From: Bacteroidales bacterium
Lineage (GTDB): Bacteria > Bacteroidota > Bacteroidia > Bacteroidales > ML635J-15
NCBI GenBank assembly: GCA_017617125.1
Contig: JAFZWY010000008.1
Location: forward strand, 1-64,000
Direction of reading: 5' to 3'
DNA: 64,000 nucleotides
Shown here piece after piece: positions 60,815 through 64,000 of this stretch. A program made the position numbers and the translations under genes. The notes beneath the pieces are model-generated. The model saw only the letters and a program-made list of their open reading frames with translations. It was not told the origin of the DNA and ran no database searches. Within the stretch, counting starts at the first letter, position 1; each line of letters opens with the position of its first letter.

Positions 60815-61903
60815 TCACTTTTTTATCAATCCGTCAAAAGTTTCAACGACCTTGTCGGCCCAGGCGGTTGCAGAAAAGCGTTCTTCGACGGTCTTTCGTG
60901 CGTTCTTACCAATTTCGCGGCGTAGTTCTTCGGAGTCGATGAGGGCCGATAACTTTTCCACCCACTCGTCGTCGGTGCTGGCGAGGAAACCGTTTTTGCC
61001 GTCGTCGATAATATCCTTGTTTACACCAACTGGCGACATTACCACCGGCAATTCCATAGCCATACATTGCAGACCCTTGAATCCGCATTTTCCACGGCTC
61101 CATTTGTCGTTGGGTAGGGGCATTATGCCTATGTCGAATTCACAAAGCTCCTCGATTTCGTTTTCTGCCGACCATTGTAATATCTGGGTGTCGGGGATTT
61201 CGCTGTGCCAGTTGGTGGTGTTTGTTATCACTTTGAAATACACCTTGTCTCCATATTTTTCTTTTAGGCGTTTTAGCACAGGAAACGCTGTTTCGTAGTG
61301 CTTGAGTGTGGTTTGAGTGCCTGTCCAGCCTATGCAAATGCCGTTGTGTGGCTTTTTCTCGGTTGGTTTGTGGTAACTGGTGTTTATTACTGTAGGCAGT
61401 ATGAAAATATTATCGTTGAATTGCCTTGCGTAGTCGGCAAGGTATTGGTTTCCAACGCTTACTATCGTGGCAATTTTGCAAATTTCATCGGTTTTCTCGG
61501 TGCGTTTCATCCATGCGAGGTTTTGGTTGCCTTCGCTGGTGTCGTTCAGCCAGATGGAGTCGTCGAAGTCGAAAATCACTGGTACTCCGCTCTTTGCAAG
61601 TTTGCGCTCGAAAATTGTTGTGCCGAGCATGTAAGCTTCGCGATATATGAAAATAAGGTCGAAATTTTTTGCTCTTCTAACATCTTTCAGCCTATGGAAA
61701 TAACTCTTTATCACGAACATAAGTTTGCCAAAATAGTGTCCGTGCGAGTAGAATGTCTTGTCGTCCTTTTCGCTGATGATGTTGGAGATTGTCACTTCGT
61801 AGCCGGCTTTTTCGAGGCATGGCAGAAACTGCTCAATTCGGAAACGCTGTCCGGGCGAGCGGTTTGGTCGGTGATGCACTATGAGTAGAAGTCGCTTCGG
61901 CAC
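60815..61903 (-). CDS. Glycosyltransferase, GT-B fold (GT4-like)
   Basis: 362 residues. It begins with VHHRPNRSPGQRFRIEQFLPCLEKAGYEV (a typical N-terminal segment of GT4-like enzymes). VIFDFDDSIWL, GICIGWTGTQTTLKHYE, and the donor-site region MPLPNDKWSRGKCGFKGLQCMAMELPVVMSPVGVNKDII follow. The start codon is GTG. It is probably a cytoplasmic, membrane-associated enzyme for surface glycans. It lies next to another glycosyltransferase, but each has its own promoter box. Donor and acceptor are unknown. Confidence 0.9.
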   Translation of the reverse strand: MPKRLLLIVHHRPNRSPGQRFRIEQFLPCLEKAGYEVTISNIISEKDDKTFYSHGHYFGKLMFVIKSYFHRLKDVRRAKNFDLIFIYREAYMLGTTIFERKLAKSGVPVIFDFDDSIWLNDTSEGNQNLAWMKRTEKTDEICKIATIVSVGNQYLADYARQFNDNIFILPTVINTSYHKPTEKKPHNGICIGWTGTQTTLKHYETAFPVLKRLKEKYGDKVYFKVITNTTNWHSEIPDTQILQWSAENEIEELCEFDIGIMPLPNDKWSRGKCGFKGLQCMAMELPVVMSPVGVNKDIIDDGKNGFLASTDDEWVEKLSALIDSEELRREIGKNARKTVEERFSATAWADKVVETFDGLIKK

Positions 61904-61920
61904 GAGATGATAATTTGATG

Positions 61921-61928
61921 CAAAGATA
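61921..61928 (-). promoter_or_regulatory. -7 promoter box for the GTG-start glycosyltransferase gene
   Basis: TATCTTTG on the minus strand matches TAnnTTTG, 18 bases before the GTG. Confidence 0.6.
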
Positions 61929-61933
61929 AGAAA

Positions 61934-61967
61934 ATTTACGATTTATGAATGACGATTTTAGATTGTC
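61934..61967. repeat. Dispersed ACGATTTTAGATT-type repeat
   Basis: TTTACGATTTATGAATGACG followed by ATTTTAGATTG, close to the elements at 8398-8430 and 22855-22908. It runs into the end of the upstream glycosyltransferase gene. Confidence 0.5.
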
Positions 61968-63199
61968 AACCTTTCATACACCTTTAAATATCTTTCTGCT
62001 CCGATTTTCAACGAGAAAAGATCGAGTGAGATTTTGCGCAGGTATTCGCGGTCAAGGTTCTGTAGCGTATCAATTTGTGAAACAAGACCATTCAGTGTCT
62101 CTTCGTCAAACTTGGTGGTAATCAGACCGAAAGGTGTGTCTTGCATGAACTTGTCGAGGTCGCCGACATCACCATTACAAATTACGGGCATACCCATGCC
62201 AAGCAGTTCGGCAAGTTTGGTTGGCGACGATGCTTTCTTTGAGAAAACCGGCTTTATGAAAAACAGCGACACATTTCCAACAGCAATCATTGTAGGCACA
62301 TTTTCGCGGTCGGCGGGATGCACTATTGCATCGCTATGACTGATGCCGTACTTGTCGCAAAGCGAGTGTATTATCTGTGGATTGTCGCGCGAAATGAAAA
62401 GGAATTTTGCATCGGGTTTGCTCGCTTTCAGCAATTTGAAGAAATGCATCATTTCCTCTGCCATGTACCATGTGCCGATGGAGCCTAAATAGGTAACGAC
62501 AAATTCGTTTTCGGCGATTCCGAGTTCCTTGCGCTGTTGCTCAACTTTTGCAGTGTCAATTTTGTGGAAATCGAATAGTTCTGTATCGGCACAGCAAGGG
62601 ATTACTTCTATAGGTATGTTTTCCAATCCAGCAAAAGTGTGGATAATGTCGCGGCCTGCGTAGGTGAGGCTTATTGTGTGGTCGGCCTGTGTGAAGAAAA
62701 GCCGTTCCTTACGCTTGAAATATTTGTAAACGGCATTGTAAATCGGATTGCTGCGGTTCCAGAGTTTACCGTCTACTCGTTCGTCGGCATAGAAGCCACG
62801 CATGTCGAAGATGAACTTGGTGCCGAACTTACGCTTCATATAAACGCCAACAAATGCCGAAATGTATGAGCGACAGTGTATTATGCTGAAATTGAATTTC
62901 TTGTGCAGACGACGCGCTTCGCGTTTCATGCGGAAGACATCCTTTATGGTGGAAACTATTGGCGGTTTCTTGGTGTATGGAATCGGATGCCATTGTATGT
63001 TGTTGTAGGACAATAGTTCCGCTATGAAATCCTTGCGTTTCGCGTAGGCTTCAGGCTTTTCGGCAGAGAGTATGTGTATGTCGTAGCCGTTTTTCGAAAG
63101 CACGGTGAGGTAGGGGATAACCTGCGACTGCCCGAGGCTGTCGGTCATGCCATCGTACGAAACGTATAGTATGGATTTATTGTGAGTGTCAGCCGTCAT
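61958..63199 (-). CDS. GT4 family glycosyltransferase
   Basis: 413 residues. The N-terminal domain has VSYDGMTDSLGQSQVIPYLTVLSKNGYDIHILSAEKP. The C-terminal domain has VTYLGSIGTWYMAEEMMHFFKLLKASKPDAKFLFIS and the Glu-motif region FFIKPVFSKKASSPTKLAELLGMGMPVICNGDVGDL. It is probably involved in surface polysaccharide or glycoprotein synthesis. The substrate is unknown. A promoter box lies 26 bases upstream. Confidence 0.93.
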   Translation of the reverse strand: MTADTHNKSILYVSYDGMTDSLGQSQVIPYLTVLSKNGYDIHILSAEKPEAYAKRKDFIAELLSYNNIQWHPIPYTKKPPIVSTIKDVFRMKREARRLHKKFNFSIIHCRSYISAFVGVYMKRKFGTKFIFDMRGFYADERVDGKLWNRSNPIYNAVYKYFKRKERLFFTQADHTISLTYAGRDIIHTFAGLENIPIEVIPCCADTELFDFHKIDTAKVEQQRKELGIAENEFVVTYLGSIGTWYMAEEMMHFFKLLKASKPDAKFLFISRDNPQIIHSLCDKYGISHSDAIVHPADRENVPTMIAVGNVSLFFIKPVFSKKASSPTKLAELLGMGMPVICNGDVGDLDKFMQDTPFGLITTKFDEETLNGLVSQIDTLQNLDREYLRKISLDLFSLKIGAERYLKVYERLTI

Positions 63200-63225
63200 T
63201 TTTTAGCAAATGTTAATCGGATTGG

Positions 63226-63233
63226 CAAAGATA
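63226..63233 (-). promoter_or_regulatory. -7 promoter box for the GT4 gene
   Basis: TATCTTTG on the minus strand matches TAnnTTTG. Confidence 0.6.
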
Positions 63234-63373
63234 GTGATTTTTATTTTTGTATGAAGATTTATGTGGTGTATTTTGGAATTTGCAAATAATAGTATTTCAG
63301 ATGTAAGGTTTCGTTATTCTGAGCTTGAAATTTTAACGTAAACAATCAAATTATTTTTTTTAGGTAATTTATT

Positions 63374-63404
63374 TTTGGTAATTTAAATTTAATAATTACA
63401 TTTG
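63374..63404 (+). promoter_or_regulatory. Promoter (-33 and -7) for the AAA ATPase gene
   Basis: TTTG at 63374-63377 and TACATTTG at 63397-63404 with 19 bases between, a good Bacteroidota-type promoter. Confidence 0.65.
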
Positions 63405-63422
63405 CAGCAAAATTTCACTGCT

Positions 63423-64000
63423 ATGGATAAGAATATCAATCCGTTTGTTGTATCTGGCAAGATTCCTCCAGAATATTTTTGCGACAGAATAGAAGAATCG
63501 AAGCAATTGGAAAAGTCGTTGTGCAACCAGATGAATGTCGTTCTCACTTCGGCACGACGAATGGGAAAGACTTCGCTTGTAGATTTCGTTTTCGACAAGC
63601 CAGAAATCAGCGATAATTACATTACAATCTCCATAGATATTCTACACACAACTACTTTCCGTGAATTTATACTTGCCTTGGGAACTGCAGTGTTCGATAG
63701 TGTTGCCACAAGGAGTGAAAAGTGGCGCAAACAGTTTGTTTCCTTTCTAAAATCGCTAAGCGCAAGTTTCGGCTACGATCCTGCCAGCAATCTTCCGACA
63801 TTCGATATCAAGATTGGCGATGTGCAGCAACCAGAATACACCCTGAAGGAAATCTTCAAATATCTTGAAACTATTGACAAGCGCTGCCTAATTGTAATTG
63901 ACGAATTCCAGCAGATTACACGTTATCCCGAAAAGAATGTTGAGGCACTATTAAGAACTCATATACAGAAATTGACAAATTCAAACTTTGTATTTTCGGG
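63423..64000 (+). CDS. AAA family ATP-binding protein, 3' end outside window
   Basis: The first 192 residues of an ATPase of the archaeal-type/COG1672-like group that is common in Bacteroidales genomes. The N-terminal FVVSGKIPPEYFCDRIEES is typical. The Walker A is TSARRMGKTS (42-51) and Walker B is CLIVIDEFQQI (155-165). The frame is open to the window edge, so length and C-terminal domain are unknown. Members often act in DNA-linked or defence processes, but nothing here shows which. Confidence 0.85.
   Translation, partial: MDKNINPFVVSGKIPPEYFCDRIEESKQLEKSLCNQMNVVLTSARRMGKTSLVDFVFDKPEISDNYITISIDILHTTTFREFILALGTAVFDSVATRSEKWRKQFVSFLKSLSASFGYDPASNLPTFDIKIGDVQQPEYTLKEIFKYLETIDKRCLIVIDEFQQITRYPEKNVEALLRTHIQKLTNSNFVFS

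Noticed and set aside
1..64000. Insertion sequences, prophage, integrases, tRNA or rRNA genes
   Set aside because: No transposase, integrase, phage structural gene, terminal inverted repeats or clover-leaf sequence could be recognised on either strand.

Overview
The window looks like chromosomal DNA of a Bacteroidales bacterium (phylum Bacteroidota), probably an uncultured animal-associated one. The evidence is phylum-typical. Five secreted proteins end in a type IX secretion (T9SS) C-terminal sorting domain with the YPNP-type motif. Two dozen transcription starts carry the Bacteroidota -7 box TAnnTTTG. Ribosome binding sites are mostly weak, and DUF5683, HU-CCDC81/SPOR and short AMP nucleosidase proteins are present. 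I saw no tRNA, rRNA, insertion sequence, prophage or CRISPR array.

Layout. 0-8.4 kb: a terminator, an M20 dipeptidase, then a tight seven-gene operon on the minus strand (parA, parB, DUF5683, MltD-like transglycosylase, ddl, nitroreductase, outer-membrane protein) that joins chromosome segregation to cell-wall work, and a small DMT-type membrane protein. 8.4-15.2 kb: three tandem copies of an unrecognised small secreted Cys-containing protein with their own promoter and terminator, a T9SS cleaved-adhesin protein, and valS. 15.2-21.8 kb: an RND efflux operon (TetR, TolC, adaptor, pump, PII-like protein). 22-27 kb: the diadenylate cyclase dacA, a PKD/T9SS protein with rnhA and a FabK/NMO-like flavoenzyme, and recR. 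27-33.2 kb: a second cleaved-adhesin paralogue, RNase P RNA (rnpB), and another T9SS protein. 33.5-38.6 kb: AMP nucleosidase, an HU-like/SPOR membrane protein, and a murB-mltG-GH114-like operon. 38.9-47.9 kb: two small lipoprotein genes, a glycosyltransferase with a Sel1 protein, mgtE, a nucleoside hydrolase fused to an FmdE-like domain, and an SDR-cstA-DUF4197 operon. 48-51.4 kb: a coiled-coil gene, zapA, a predicted 6S RNA, rny and a sugar-nucleotide epimerase. 51.6-64 kb: a secreted TPR-CHAT protein, cysS, a C10 cysteine peptidase, a GNAT acetyltransferase, an S41 protease, two glycosyltransferases, and the start of an AAA ATPase cut by the window edge.

The most interesting non-coding signals are these. 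The two adhesin paralogues share a leader that could hide an unusually strong Shine-Dalgarno sequence. A 6S RNA candidate lies between zapA and rny. Heptanucleotide repeat tracts sit directly upstream of the -7 boxes of rnpB and recR. Several families of short repeats (GCCTGTTA words, GACGTTGC palindromes, AGAAACGGCnnnGCC units, ATTACGATTTTAGATT words) are scattered through the intergenic DNA. The least explained coding loci are the tandem secreted triplet and the nucleoside hydrolase-FmdE fusion.
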